From positions 12,344,431 through 12,408,430 of the forward strand of contig CM019708.1 in NCBI GenBank assembly GCA_009760885.1: DNA of 64,000 nucleotides. The letters are read 5' to 3'. The stretch comes from Achatina immaculata. Lineage: Eukaryota; Mollusca; Gastropoda; Stylommatophora; Achatinidae. Positions 24,508-36,242 of the stretch are shown one piece after another; the first letter of the stretch is position 1, and each line of letters begins with the position of its first letter. Both the position numbers and the translations under genes were made by a program. A model generated the notes under the pieces. It saw only the letters and a program-made list of their open reading frames with translations. It was not told where the DNA came from and made no database searches.

Positions 24508-24750
24508 CAGCCTGGTTGGCTGTGTGGTTAAGCGCTCGATTTACTAATTCGATGGTGCCAGGTTCAGTCCCAGCAGTGGGATTTTTTTTTTTTTCTGGTA
24601 CACACCAGAAAGGCCTCGGGGTTCATCCAGCCTCTAAAAGTGTGTAAGGGAGAAGAAACTTGGGAGGGTAATGCGGCCTGGCTTGATACTGACCACATCA
24701 CACTTTCATGTGCCAACGGTCATGGAAAATACGGGCCTAACACCGTATTC
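24508..24750 (+). mobile_element. tRNA-derived SINE-like element B
   Basis: Head GGCTGTGTGGTTAAGCGCTC (A-box-like) and AGGTTCAGTCCC (B-box-like, near 24562), then a T run and a body ending in TGATACTGACCACATCACAC, which resembles the SINE-A body. The missing acceptor stem argues against a functional tRNA. Confidence 0.65.
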
Positions 24751-24924
24751 CCCAATAATTAGTGTATAATTATACAACTATACACGAGAACTATATATGT
24801 CTCTGTTTAAAGTCTCTACGCTCTACCATGCCCATTTCTGACACACAGCATCGGACAAGCCACATCTTCTTACAAGTCTCAGCTAAGTGCTCTATCCATT
24901 ACTATTTTTTTTTAAATATAGCAT

Positions 24925-25075
24925 TCGTGTGAATGTATACTTTATCTCCTCTCTCTATTTCTTTGTCCTGTATGTTTTTGTATGATTACGGCTCATGCCG
25001 AAACGTCACAACTTTGTAATCGTTAACTGATAAACCTGCTCCTACTTTATACATTTTCGTATTCCCCAATATGCC
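24925..25075 (+). mobile_element. Penelope-like element 3' fragment with hairpin
   Basis: About 150 bp homologous to 26040-26185 on the minus strand and, less closely, to 55380-55440 after the GIY-YIG fragment. At 24989-25007 it reads CGGCTCATGCCG followed by AAACGTC, a small hairpin followed by a hammerhead-like GAAAC core. The PLE assignment rests on the 55-kb association. Confidence 0.5.
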
Positions 25076-25805
25076 TTAATAGCACGGAAGCGGGAATTTT
25101 ACCTTCACATAACCAGACGTAACTACGGGGTCACAATGAGACATAAGCAGTGGGGGTGTGAAAATCTGGGGAAACTTGAGGACTTTATCCAGTCGATCAG
25201 GCTCCAGATTTAGCATAGCCTAAAACTTAATGTGTTGACAAGATGAAGAAGAATTATAGTTTTCTTTTATTACACTGACACCATACAGTGTACTCTAGTG
25301 TGTCTTGCTCTGCAGGCTGATTTTTTTTTCTTTCGAGGCTCTTTCCTCTTAATACAATTGTTAGGTACTCATTTTTAAAGCTATATTAACTGTAACGCAC
25401 GTACAAGATTTGAGAATATAATTCACTAACTACTAACGGATCACACAATCCTGTGTACCTTTCTGCTGTATGTTTTTTGTATACTTAAAGTCTCCTGTAT
25501 GTCAAAAATACTTCTTTCGTCCGGTTATAATACTTACCATTTTTCATCTTTAGAATTTTATAATTGTCTTCTTTCTTTCTATACAGTACGCCCCCACTTT
25601 TTCTTAACTTGGATAGGTTTTCTCCACTTTTAAAAGATATCCCTTTTCTTTGATATAGTCTGAGCGTGCTTCAGATAACCCACAAAGTATATTTCAGTCA
25701 AATAATTAATACATAACTTTAGTCTTGCATCAGGAGAGGTGTAAGTAAAGTTGTGGAGCTGCTTTGGCTGCTTGCAAGAGCGCGATCGAACTTAAGCTTA
25801 TAATT
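25076..25805. other. Unassigned AT-rich sequence
   Basis: Nothing recognised. At 25812 the CAGTGGTTCTCAACTGGTG word resembles a hAT terminal repeat, without a matched partner. Confidence 0.35.
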
Positions 25806-26039
25806 AGTATGGCCCAGTGGTTCTCAACTGGTGATCCGCGGACCCAAATGGGTCCGTGGAACCTGCCATGGGGGTCCATGACAAGAAGAGACAGGGGAAA
25901 AGAAGGAGGGGGGGAGGGGAGAGAGAGAGAGAAGCTTAAAGACAAATGGAATGACGAAATAAAACAAAATCAAAACTCTAAAAGTTCCACGGGTAAGTTT
26001 TTTAGTATAAGAACGAATATATCAATATACATAAAGTCA

Positions 26040-26185
26040 CTGCAATAAAGCTGTAATAACAAAATGTTAATGAGCACACAGTTGTAATGTTTTGGTTACA
26101 CCTTCATCATACAAAAACATGCAGGATAAAGAAATAGGGAAAGCAGATAAAATTCACGTGAATGATATACGACAAACAAGAATTA
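26040..26185 (-). mobile_element. Penelope-like element 3' fragment, minus copy
   Basis: The reverse complement aligns with 24940-25050 (TTTCTTTATCCTGCATGTTT against TTTCTTTGTCCTGTATGTTT). Here the hairpin stem is GGT-GTA-ACC (26094-26102) instead of GGC-TCAT-GCC, and TGATGA directly precedes it. Confidence 0.5.
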
Positions 26186-27325
26186 AAAAAAACAACAACA
26201 AAAAACCAAAGAGCACTTAGACTTTTAAGATTCTGAAAGTGCGCAAGCTGGAGTATTGTGAATGTTTAAATGAGGATTTGTGAGGAGTGATAGATTGGTA
26301 GTAAAGAGGGGGTAGTGACAGCTGAAAGGAGAAGGAGAGGAAATTCATATTCATGAATACTGAACTTCAGTTTCTGACGTTCAAAATATCAACACTACTA
26401 GATGCTCTGCCCCATACTTTTCTCTTGACAGCAAAAAATATCTTCTATTGCTAATACCTCCGTATACTAGTACTTAACATTTCTCCTATGACCAAAGAAT
26501 CCAAGCCATCTGATTTCCTCTAATGCTGTAAAGTCCATGTCATACCTACTTAGTTCATCTGCTCATTCTTTAGCTGCCCCTTGTCTGTATAAGCTTCTTA
26601 TATCCCAAATCTCATATTTTTGACGTTCCAAGGTCGTAATCCATCCAATTTCGAGGCTTCTCTATTCCGTAACGCTAAACTTTATGATGGGGATGGGGTC
26701 GTTATCCCCATGCACCAACCCCCCACCCTGGGGGACCAGGGTGCAAGGTCTGACCCCTACCCGCGCAGATCTTCCCAGCTTGGCTGGAACTGCCAGGGGT
26801 AAAACTCCCGCTGGTATAGCTCTGAGGGTGGTCACACACCACAATACAACCCCACCATGTGACAGATCTTCAGTATATTATTAATTCTTTTGATATGGCC
26901 AAATTATTTTTTTTTTGCTTTATTGATCCTCATTTCCATGAGAAGTTCACGCTGCAATTGTAGTTGTCCTAATACTTAACATTTTGTTTTTTTCATCCTC
27001 TGCATCCACACTTCTCTCTCCATTATCAAGTACCAAGGGGCATAATTTAGCGGCTAAGTAACTTTATAAAGTTCCCTACAGAAACACACGAAGAAACGAA
27101 CCAAAGCCTACACTACTGCAAAACCTTTCATAGAAAATTTTACCTATAGGAGTTTACAAACAAAAAATTTCTGAACTTCATCAATTCACTTCTTGAAATA
27201 AGAAAACTTCTTAGTAATTCTTGAAGACACTGTGTACTGTTCTTTGTTTTCACATGACACACAGCCAAACTCAGTCTCTGTCTCTTACTGTTTGTTCACC
27301 ATTTCACATCAACTTTTCCTCTAAG
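26186..27325. other. Mixed interspersed-repeat remnants
   Basis: 26440-26670 and 26680-26885 look like LINE 3' debris by composition, but no protein motif survives. The rest is AT-rich and unrecognised. Confidence 0.35.
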
Positions 27326-27329
27326 TGGC

Positions 27330-27560
27330 GAAATGTTTAGTGCACTGGTCTCTCATGGCGAAGGTCGGGGATTCGAATCAGGCCGGAGGCGCCCCAGTCA
27401 CCCAGCTGTAGAAATGGGTACCTGACTTCTTCTGGAGTTAGGGAATGAAAGGTGGCCAGTTGTGATACTGACCATATCACCCTCTAGTGTGCTGACAGGT
27501 CAAGGAAACACCACATCCATATGTGCCTCTAAAAGGCATGAGAGGATTACCTCTTTTTAT
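27330..27560 (+). mobile_element. SINE-A copy, tRNA-like head
   Basis: Head TGTTTAGTGCACTGGTCTCT with GATTCGAATCAG, then CACCCAGCTGTAGAAATGGG, TTCTTCTGGAGTTAGGG and TGCTGACAGGTCAAGGAAA. Clear homologue of the copies at 19226 (plus) and 51035 (minus). Confidence 0.75.
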
Positions 27561-27719
27561 ATTATGTCTCTCGATATGACTGAAATATTTAAGCTGCTTC
27601 TAAAGTTTTGTTTTATTATTTGCTTCTCAGTTTCAGCTGACTTAGTAGTTATTTCTCTTCTGCTCATGCATATCCACATTTCAAGGACCTTTATCTTCTT
27701 CCCACGACCAGTCCACATC

Positions 27720-28480
27720 CACCGCTCTTTTAGCTGGCACTACAGGCACTGGAAACAGCATCTCGAAGCTGACATACACTTGCAAGTGCATTTTGAGTGA
27801 AAACTGAAACTAACTCTAGCAGACAGCACCATACAAAGGCTGGGCAGAGACCATGAGAAGTGGAGAAGAGCTGTTGCCATTTCTGGATGCTGTTCATTTC
27901 AGCAACCCACAGCCAACTCTCTAACATCATGGGTGGCAACCCATAGCTGACCAAGACTGTCCCACCTCTCCCTTGGTGCTCTCAGTAACAGGCCTTGCCT
28001 TGCTGCTAGCTATGGATCACCATAGCCCCCATGGTAGCGGAGCCTGCTAAGAAGTATTATCTTATATCCTTCCCGTGCCGTTAAATGTCACATAGGGCTC
28101 ACAAAGTAGTTCGCCAATTTTTCCTGTCTTCGGCGAGTCTTTCAACCTCATCAAAGGATTTTATGCCTGTTAATTTGGCTTCTCTTAACAATGTCCTCTT
28201 CAGAGTTTCACGCGGTCTGCCCCTTTTTCTTCTGCCTGTTGTGTTCCACTTGATAGCTTGTTTTGGGATTCTCTGATCATTTCTTCTCATCAAGTGACCA
28301 ACATATGTTCAACACAAGAAGTATTGCATACCCATTATTTCTTAATCTCCAGTCAGGGACTGAAAAAAAATAGGCACCATAACCCACTCCCAAGCCAACA
28401 CAAAGCTTAACAAGCTCACTACATCAGCTGCAATAACTGCTTGTAATTCCTGGGAGACTGAAGAAAGCCATGGAAGACAC
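27720..28480 (-). repeat. Interspersed repeat family E, minus copy, interrupted
   Basis: Carries CCATGGTAGCGGAGCCTGCTAA on the left, and CAGGGACTGAAAAAAAATAG and ACTCCCAAGCC-like blocks on the right, matching 22920-23340. A LINE family A copy splits it at 28059-28315. Confidence 0.7.
28059..28315 (-). mobile_element. 5'-truncated LINE family A
   Basis: Minus strand: MMRRNDQRIPKQAIKWNTTG, GRRKRGRPRETLKRTLLREA, then AEDRKNWRTTL and a tail ending with an ATAAGATAA-type repeat. A perfect 10-bp duplication, AAGAAGTATT, flanks it (28049-28058 and 28316-28325). The family E copy at 23 kb shows the uninterrupted site. Confidence 0.85.
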
Positions 28481-28794
28481 CACAGGGCATACTGGATGGC
28501 GACTGCTTAGTTGATCACCAACCAAGGACATGAATGGATTGATTGAATTTTAGAGGATGCAGGGTACACAATTTTTGCCTGGACTACTGCAGCATTCAAT
28601 GATTTACACACAAAAAAAAAACCAAAAAATTTATCTTTGTTATAGGCCATGCTGTTTCTGGAAATGAAAGACCAGACTAACTGGCAGCATCAGCTACAAT
28701 CAAAGTGCCAGACAGACATACTGAATTAGGTAAAAATTAGTTCTCAAGAACGTCAACAGGGTCAAAGTTCATGCTAAAAAAAAAACTGGCAGGT

Positions 28795-28990
28795 AAAATT
28801 AGTTCATGTTACAGAGGCAACCTAAGGGATATAGTGTTCCTTGACCTGTCAGCACACTAGAGGGTGATGTGGTCAGCATCGGGTCTGGCAGCTTCCCTTC
28901 CCAGCTTCAGAAGAAGCCGGTATTCTAAGTAACTGGAGCATCTCTGGCTGGATCTGAACCAAAACCTTCGCCTTGAGTACAGTAACTGGC
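28795..28990 (-). mobile_element. SINE-A copy, diverged
   Basis: Contains CTTGACCTGTCAGCACACTA, GTGATGTGGTCAGCATC, CTTCAGAAGAAGCC and a degenerate GGATCTGAACC box, the reverse complement of SINE-A blocks. Confidence 0.65.
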
Positions 28991-28993
28991 TCG

Positions 28994-30245
28994 TGAATTG
29001 GATCATAGTTCATTCATTTGCATGTCCCTTGCGGAACTTTGCCTCCCTAAAAACACTCCTGTAGGCCTCTTGGTTGTGAGCAAGATGGCCTGCTGCATCC
29101 ATTTGCAGACCATCAACAATGTCTTGCAGCCATTTTTGCCTTGGTCTTCCTCTCTTTTTCCCATTATGTATCCTTCCAAGACAGTTTTCTGTAGATTATC
29201 ATGACATTTAATGTGTCCAAAATATTTAAGTTTTCTCTTTAACTCTTTCCGTGCGTATGGTCGAATTTTCGACACTTCCGGTGGTCCCAAACATGCGTAT
29301 GGTCGAAAATTCGACATTGTTTGTTCCATTAAACAAGCGGTGTAACATTTAGATTGTACATATTTCGCCCGCAATTCCAGTGACACTTTCAAAATGGAGA
29401 ATGCGTGCCTAGTTACGAGCGATGCCGAGCGAGAACAAGGACGCGAAGCATGGAAATTTTTCAATTTTTGACGATGTAGATAGGGGTATGGACATAGCCT
29501 ATGGCCACCCCACTGCTCTTGAATGTTTTCTAAGTAGATTTAGACATATTTAGATGACTGAAGAAGTAGTTAGGAGGTTATTTCAGACATTCATTCAGCA
29601 GAAATGCAATACGGAGTCACAATACGAGATCGACAAGTAAATCTACATCTTAGATGGTAAGTAGGGGTAATTAGCGCGAATCTAGACCTAGCCGATGGTG
29701 AGCTGGCCACAATCAGTGTCTAAAAACATCACATTACTTCTTTTTTCCTAAAAAACTCTGCATTTATGAAATTTTCATTCATTTAGCTACACTTTGACAC
29801 ATATTACGTATATGGAAGTACATGGAAATACTGTTTTCCACTCCATTTTACAACTAGACTCCCTTACTGACCAAGATCCACGTTTTACTCCCGCACACCA
29901 TGACACGTCCGTGTTTCTTCTGCCGCATGGAAAGAGTTAATCCTCTTTACTAGCCAGCCTTCTTCAATATTAAGTTCTTGTAGTATGGATATATTTGTTC
30001 TTGTTTGTGTCCATGATATTTGAACTCTTCTGTAGCATTTACATTCAAAGGCATTTATGTGTTTCTCAGCTGATTTGTTAAGTGTCCAGGTATATGTTGC
30101 ATTGGGAAAGATGCATGTCCTTAAAAATCTTATTTTTGTGGGTCTGTCTGTTCCTCTCCACAGATTACTTAGTTGTTTTACTTTATGAAGAGCAATAGAT
30201 GTCCTCCTTTTAATTTGCCTCACAGTAGGTAGATAAAAACAACCT
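28994..30245 (-). mobile_element. LINE family B copy on the 3' side of RPL32
   Basis: Two segments, 28994-29238 and 29941-30245, separated by a TTAA element. On the minus strand the left segment encodes KLKYFGHIKCHDNLQKTVLE, GYIMGK and the C-terminal tail. The right segment encodes RRTSIALHKVKQLSNLWRGT and KSAEKHINAFECKCYRR. It ends about 70 bp from the RPL32 polyadenylation signal. Confidence 0.8.
29243..29936. mobile_element. TTAA-flanked (piggyBac-like) non-autonomous element, copy 1
   Basis: 694 bp between TTAA words (29239-29242 and 29937-29940). Terminal inverted repeats CTCTTTCCGTGCG and CTCTTTCCATGCG match at 12 of 13. Removing it rejoins the LINE family B sequence as seen uninterrupted at 18 kb. 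Near the left end, two 14-bp palindromes, GTCGAATTTTCGAC (29260-29273) and GTCGAAAATTCGAC (29302-29315), are spaced about 42 bp apart. No transposase frame remains. Assignment to piggyBac is from the TTAA duplication and terminus only. Confidence 0.8.
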
Positions 30246-30315
30246 ACACGCTGACACTCAAGACATGCTCTCACACAATCACAAACAAGCTTTCAGACTT
30301 GTGTAGTTCATATAA

Positions 30316-30321
30316 TTTATT
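30316..30321 (-). terminator. RPL32 polyadenylation signal AATAAA
   Basis: AATAAA on the minus strand, 22 bp beyond the RPL32 stop codon; cleavage is expected near 30295-30305. Confidence 0.75.
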
Positions 30322-30343
30322 GCAGGAAACATAACATCATAGT

Positions 30344-33143
30344 TTACTCATCCTCCTTTGATCGAAGGCGAGCGTTGGGGTTGGTCACCTTGATGGCCAG
30401 TTGCTGGGCACGTTCAACAATGTCTTTCCTCTTTTTACTGGAAACATTGTGTGCGATCTCTGCTGAAAATGTTCGGTTCTGCATAAGCAAGACCTCTAGT
30501 TCCTGTAACAGATATACATAGAAAAATGTTAACTGCCAAAATACAGCGATTTGTTTTTCATTAAGTTTCCTGTCTGCTAAGTGTGGGACACCACTTTTCT
30601 ACTCATACTTAAAGACACCCACTTTCCCATCTGTAAAGGTGAACCCAACATGTCATAGAGGCACCTGAGAAACATGCTGTCAGAAACTGTACTTTCCCTG
30701 ACCTGTCGATAGCCAAACAGTGGGTGATATGGTCAGCATCACATCTGGAGCCGATCTGGTTGGATCTGAATGATCACCATTTACAGAGAGAGATGAGTGC
30801 ACCAAGCAATTAACGGAAATCACTTTCTTATCCTCTTAAGACTAATAATCCTACCAATGCATCAGAATGTGAAAACTGCTAGTGTATATACTTCATACTT
30901 TCAAAAGTGCTGACAAGAAGCTTAACACGAATGTCCTGCCATTATAATCTGTGCAAACGTCACATGCAACATGGGGATACTACAGGAATAAACTGAAACT
31001 GGATGTCTGCAATATCGTGCAAGTGCGGGAGATATCTACATGTAACCATTAATTCATTCATATTTTCCTTCTATCTTCTAGAAGACAGCATGAGGCATAA
31101 AAACTCCTTGATTCTGCAACAGTTAACCTCCTTGCTGTTAACCCTGTCAGGCCAGGTTTTCCATACTTTATACAGGCTTTATCTAACTGACCCCACACAC
31201 AGCATTAAGGCCATATAGCTTTTGGGGTAAAAGCCTGCTGTCATGTAGCAAACAAAATGAGGTCAAGCTTCTACAAATAATTATCAGGCCCTCTTAATGA
31301 GATAGTGGGGTCATGATGACCTGTAGGCAAGATTTCTGGCATGTTTTTTTTTTCAGCAGAAACATAACTATTGAGTTTAAAAGAATGTAGCAGCTCAATA
31401 TCCTCACACAACGGAGAGAAATACATCCAGCACAACACAGAAATGATAAGCAGTACGAATACAAATAAGACACCAAGTAATAAATATTTATTTGTCCACA
31501 AGCGTCATGGCAGATAGGGACACTAGTGAAAGAAAAAAAAGAAACTCATAACTACTAACAGGTGTCCATGTATTACTGGAAAAATAAGAGCAGAATTTCT
31601 ACTGCAAGAAGAATAGAAAAGTGCAAATACTTTATTCATATGACATGAGCAAATTCCCAGAAAAAAAAAGGCTATTTCATTATTTCATTCTGGTAAACTG
31701 GGTAGGGTTTAATGTGATGCTCACTGTGATGCAGCCAACCAACAGGACATCTTAAGCTTACTACAGGAATAAAAGCAAGCCATCCAAACACCGATCATTT
31801 TCATGACAGTATTCTTACAAAACTTTGTATCTTCAAAAGTGTCCATGCTGACGCATTAACATTCTACAAGAAAAGAAAAGCAGGCTCATTTTGCTGCCAT
31901 ATTGTAATTATTGAAGATTTCAGATACCATCTTCATTAAGTACGAATCAACTCTACTCAGATGTGGAACTTTTCTACTTTCATGTTACAATCCAATTTTT
32001 CACCATTTTGAAAAGTGTCACTGGACATGCGGACAAAATATGTACAATCTAAATGCTACACCAGTTTTTTTTAATGAAACAAACCAAGCGTCACTATAGC
32101 ATGTCAGAAAACCGGAAGCATCACTATAGTGCCGAAAGGCTCAGGAAGAGTTAAAATTTAAAAAAAAAGGGCTAGGGAAAAGGCTGAGAAAGCATGATGT
32201 GAGCAACTAAACACTCACCCTAACATTGTGAACCAAAAACTTCTTGAAACCATCAGGGCAGACATGCTTGCACTTCTTCCATGTCCCATAACCAATGTTG
32301 GGCATCTTGTACTGACCCTTGAATCTCCTCCTCACTCTGTTGTCAATACCCTTCGGCTTGCGCCAGTTTGGCTGTGTGATTTAAGACATAAATTTGTCAT
32401 ACAAACGAAAGAAAAATAAAAAACTGTAAAAAGACAAGATTTATATCATATTATTTAAATCTTATTGGCTGTTGGTAAACAATGACAGTAGATGCACCAT
32501 TTTGTCATTTATACTTCATTAACAGTCAGCAGTCCCCTGTCCTCCCAAGCAATAGTTAGTTTGAGACCTGTGATTATGCCTTGAGCTCTATAAAACATCC
32601 CTTCATCGCCTTCCTTATCCCTACCTGAGGCACAGCCCATCAACAAGGGCTCTCCATTTATTTCTGTCCTAGGCTGTTTCTTCTATCCATCTCCAAGTGT
32701 GGTCATCCTTTCCCATCTCTGCTTCAAGACTCCTTAGCCATGTGTTATAAAAACAGATCCTTGGATAATACTGTTGGAGAAACTTAACCTCTCCACCACA
32801 GCAAGACAAACTGTACTCACAGCCAAGAAGCTTTCAAAATGGAAATCACATAAAAACTAAGTTTCATGAATAAACCAGTCTACAGGTAATGTAAAGGAAA
32901 ACAAAAGTGAAAATATTTACTTTTCTCATATACTCCTGCAGTAAGCATATTATAGTTATCAGAGCCATGGTCACATAGGCAGTAGAAATGTGCCATGAAC
33001 GGTGTAGTTAAAGAGTTGGACAGTTAAAAAAAAAAAACAGAATGCTCTACCTTAATCTTCCCATATCGATCAGACTGGTGGCGGATGAACTTCTTGGTTC
33101 TTTTCTTCACAATATTTGGCTTGATAAGTGGCCTGATAGCCAT
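30344..33143 (-). CDS. RPL32: Ribosomal protein L32 (eL32), three coding exons
   Basis: Cytosolic 60S ribosomal subunit protein. Coding exons in transcript order: 33143-33051, 32371-32219, 30502-30344 (including TAA). Both introns are phase 0 with GT-AG ends (donors GTAGAG and GTGAGT). The product is 134 aa, close to the 135 aa of human eL32. It starts [19 protein letters not shown], continues [18 protein letters not shown] and [15 protein letters not shown], and ends [12 protein letters not shown]. The ATG is the first in the exon and matches the family start. An acceptor (CTTTCTTCTAG) 9 bp before the ATG shows a 5'-UTR intron. There is no lesion. It is the only clearly housekeeping gene here and lies between two copies of LINE family B. 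Confidence 0.97.
30645..30830 (-). mobile_element. SINE-A copy in RPL32 intron
   Basis: Contains TTCCCTGACCTGTCGATAGC, GTGATATGGTCAGCATCACA and GGTTGGATCTGAAT, reverse-complement blocks of SINE-A, diverged. Confidence 0.6.
31000..32210. other. RPL32 intron, unassigned sequence
   Basis: AT-rich intronic DNA between coding exons 2 and 3. No conserved small RNA or exon could be recognised by eye. Confidence 0.4.
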
Positions 33144-33151
33144 GATGTGAA

Positions 33152-34744
33152 TCTAGAAGAAAGAAAAGTTAAAAAAAAAATAATGACCTCTTTTTCACTC
33201 TACTGAAATGACAGTATGGAGATATCTGTAAGAACGGTAACAACAACAACAATCAGCTCTGGTGACTCGCAATTTGGTTAAAAAAAAAAGGGGGGGGGGG
33301 GGGGGAAACTACCATCCTGGAGTACTTTAAGGCTACTGTAGCAGCTACATTAGGTTTGGAGTCTACATTTTTCATGTAACTGTGGGGTCTACTAGTGAGA
33401 CTAGCTTCTTCAGTCTAATCAGAATCCTGCTGTTCCATGCCTCTGAAGTACAGAGGATATGGCATTGGTGCTCTCATTTTCCAGCATGGTGATACAGTCA
33501 GCATCACAACTGACACACAGATCAAACACAGTACTATCAAGTCTTTTGTGTTCCACTCTCAATCGTTATTTTTCCAAGATTTTCACAGCATCAGCTGTTA
33601 GGAACTGAAGTTCACCATCAACAGGGATTATAATTTATATCTTCCTTCTAATGAGCAATTCCTCATTATAAAATCTTTGCAAAACAGGAGAGGTTTCAAT
33701 TATCAACAAATTATTGCTCTGTGGTCATGTAAGTATTTACTAATCTAGTATGGAATTATCCCCCCCCCCCCCCAAAAAAAATTTTTTTTTGGAGGGTAGA
33801 GGGAAAGAAAGAAGGAAGAAAAAGGAAGAGAAAAAACTGGGACTACCGATTGGGAGACTCAAACTGTTGGAATGTTATATACATATTATTTGGAATGTAC
33901 CTTTTTGAATTAATATTTGGGGGTGGGAGGAGGAGAAGAGAAAATTTGGTGGCACACATGCATGAGGTACAACTAAACAAGACACACATCTGAGAATGAT
34001 CTCTACATGTTTAACTGTCTGGTTATAGCCATTTTAAACAGACAGGTGGCTCAGGTATTTAGAGAGAATGGACGAGGACAGACAAACAAAGACGGCCTAT
34101 ATAGAAGTGTTGATGGGGAGCAGACCAAGCGGCAGACCTTGACAACGATGGCAAGAAGAAGACACGCTACAACCAGAAAGAAAAGATCAATAACAGGGAG
34201 AAGCGGACACCATTCTTGTGTCTTGTTTGTACCAGTGAGCCTCAGTGACTCGGCAAGATGCTACATTCAGCAACTTCTCAAAGAAGAAATGTCCATGTCT
34301 ATGATATTGTAAGTAGAATTGGATGGAAAATTGTGTTACACTGTGCTACGTTTGCATCAGCCTTCGCTCCAATTCACTTTATAGGATCGTCGGTAAGAAT
34401 GTGCGCTGAAAGTAGTTCAAATCACTCTGACTTTGGGAAACTGCTCTACTATGTTACCAAGCTTTAACACTGACTAAATAAGGAATATCAGACGCTAAAA
34501 TGTTTTTTTTTCGCCATATTTATAACATGCACACATGTTTGTTTTACAAACAAGAGTGAATATCCCAATTTCGATAACCCACACCCAAATATTAAAACAC
34601 TAACTCAGCGCTAAATATGACCATAATATTTCTGTAAGATTAAATATAAAATGACTATCTCTTCATTTTGACATTTCAAACTGCATCTGAAATATTATTA
34701 CAACATGATGCCACGATTTAGACCGTTACTATAACAAACATTAC
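33152..34744 (-). other. RPL32 5'-UTR intron
   Basis: Intron between the UTR exon and the first coding exon: donor GTAATG at 34744, acceptor TAG at 33153-33155. It contains G/C runs at 33292 and 33762, a partial SINE-A remnant near 33480 and short plus-strand open frames at 34007-34467 without recognisable domains. Confidence 0.7.
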
Positions 34745-34777
34745 CTTCTCTGAAAACGAACTACAAGGAAAAGGAAG
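34745..34777 (-). other. RPL32: RPL32 5'-UTR exon with TOP-like start
   Basis: The minus strand reads CTTCCTTTTCCTTG, then about 20 bp to a donor AGAAG|GTAATG. A C followed by an unbroken pyrimidine run is the 5'-terminal oligopyrimidine signature of ribosomal-protein mRNAs. The TSS is inferred at 34777. Confidence 0.75.
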
Positions 34778-34797
34778 TATACAGTCTGTTGCAGCCT

Positions 34798-34805
34798 ACT
34801 TCCGC
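34798..34805 (-). promoter_or_regulatory. ETS/GABP-like site in RPL32 promoter
   Basis: GCGGAAGT on the minus strand, about 20 bp upstream of the inferred TSS. ETS-type GGAAGT motifs near the TSS are common in ribosomal-protein promoters. The short motif alone is weak evidence. Confidence 0.4.
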
Positions 34806-35060
34806 TTCGGGTAAGAACTAAACTATGCAACGTGTGGTTAAACGAAATAAACCACATTGCAAGTGTCTCAGTTTACAGATCAGTAAATAAACGAAGCTGC
34901 TAGACTCATAGTAATTACAATTTTTTCCTTGCATTATTTTTTATGTTCCTGATACTATGCGATCGAACAGATTCTCCCTAGTAGTGATGACGGGTACTGC
35001 CCCCTCTTCTGTAGCATTTACATTCAAAGGCATTTATGTGTTTCTCAGCTGTTTTGTTAA

Positions 35061-35769
35061 CTCTTCCCAGGCGTATGTCACTATACTGACGCTTCCGGTT
35101 TTCCCGATGCGTGCGGGAATGGGCAGTATACTGACGATTTGTTTCATTTAAAACAACCGGTGTAACATTTAGATTGTACATATTTCGTCCTCGATTCCGG
35201 TGACACTTTCAAAATGGCGAATGCGTGCCTAGTTACGAGCGATGCCGAGCGAGAATACGGACGAGAAGCATGGAAATTTTTCAATTTTTTACGATGTAGA
35301 TAGGGGTATGGACATAGCCTATGGCCACCCCGCTGCTCTTGAATGTTTTCTAAGTAGATTTAGACATATTTAGACGACTGGAGAAGTAGTTAGGAGTAGT
35401 TAGGAGGTTATTTCATACATTCAGTAAGCGAAAATGCCATACGGAGTCACAATACGAGATCGATAAGTAGATCTACACATCTTAGATGGTAAATAGGGGT
35501 AAGAAGCGCGAATCTAGATCTAGCCGATGGTGAGCTGGCCACAATCAGTGTCTAAAAACATCACATTACTTCTTTTTTCCTAAAAAACTCTGCATTTATG
35601 AAATTTTCATTCATTTAGCTACACTTTGATACATATTACGTATACGGAAGTACATGGAAACACTGTTTTTCATTCCATTTTACACCTAGACCCCTTACTG
35701 ACAAGGACCCGCGTTTTTACTCCCGCACTCCAGAAAACGTCCGTGTTTCTTCCTCCAGCATGGAAAGAG
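35061..35769. mobile_element. TTAA-flanked (piggyBac-like) non-autonomous element, copy 2
   Basis: Left TTAA at 35057-35060, right TTAA at 35772-35775 with two extra T between. Termini CTCTTCCCAGGCG and (reverse complement) CTCTTTCCATGCT. Most of the 709 bp aligns with copy 1, e.g. TGTAACATTTAGATTGTACA, GATGTAGATAGGGGTATGGA and TACGTATACGGAAGTACATG. The two subterminal palindromes differ from copy 1: GTCACTATACTGAC (35077-35090) and GGCAGTATACTGAC (35122-35135). Confidence 0.8.
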
Positions 35770-36242
35770 TTTTAAGTGTCCAGATCTCACAGGCATATGT
35801 TGCAATGGGAAAGATGCATGCCCTTAAAATCTTATTTTTGTAGTTCTGTCTGTTCCTCTCCACATTTTCTTTAATTGTTTTACTTTCTGACCAGCGATAG
35901 AGGTCCTCCTTTTAACTTCCCTCATTGTATCTCCATTATTAGTTATAGTAGTGATCCAAGATATTCGAACTCTCCACCTCTTCCAAATTTTCCCCATTGA
36001 TACATATTTCAGCTGCCTTGTTTGTTTTGTCAATTATCATCAATTTAGTTTTCTTCGCATTAAGATAGAGGTTTTGCTTTTCATTATTTTACAGACTGGC
36101 ATAGTTTTTCCATTCCTTTTTTGTGTGTTGTGGACAGTAATACCGTGTCATCAGCTTATCTAATCTCTGGTATTTCATAACATCCAATTATTATGGCATC
36201 ATAATATGATTTGTCTACATCTTCTCTAACATTCCTCATTAT

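Noticed and set aside
24508..24580. tRNA gene
   Set aside because: A- and B-box-like words are present but no full cloverleaf or acceptor stem; the SINE body follows.
34007..34467. Plus-strand small genes opposite the RPL32 intron (101 and 69 aa)
   Set aside because: No recognised domain. A GTAAGT at 34310 could be a donor, but no partner exon was found; likely chance frames.
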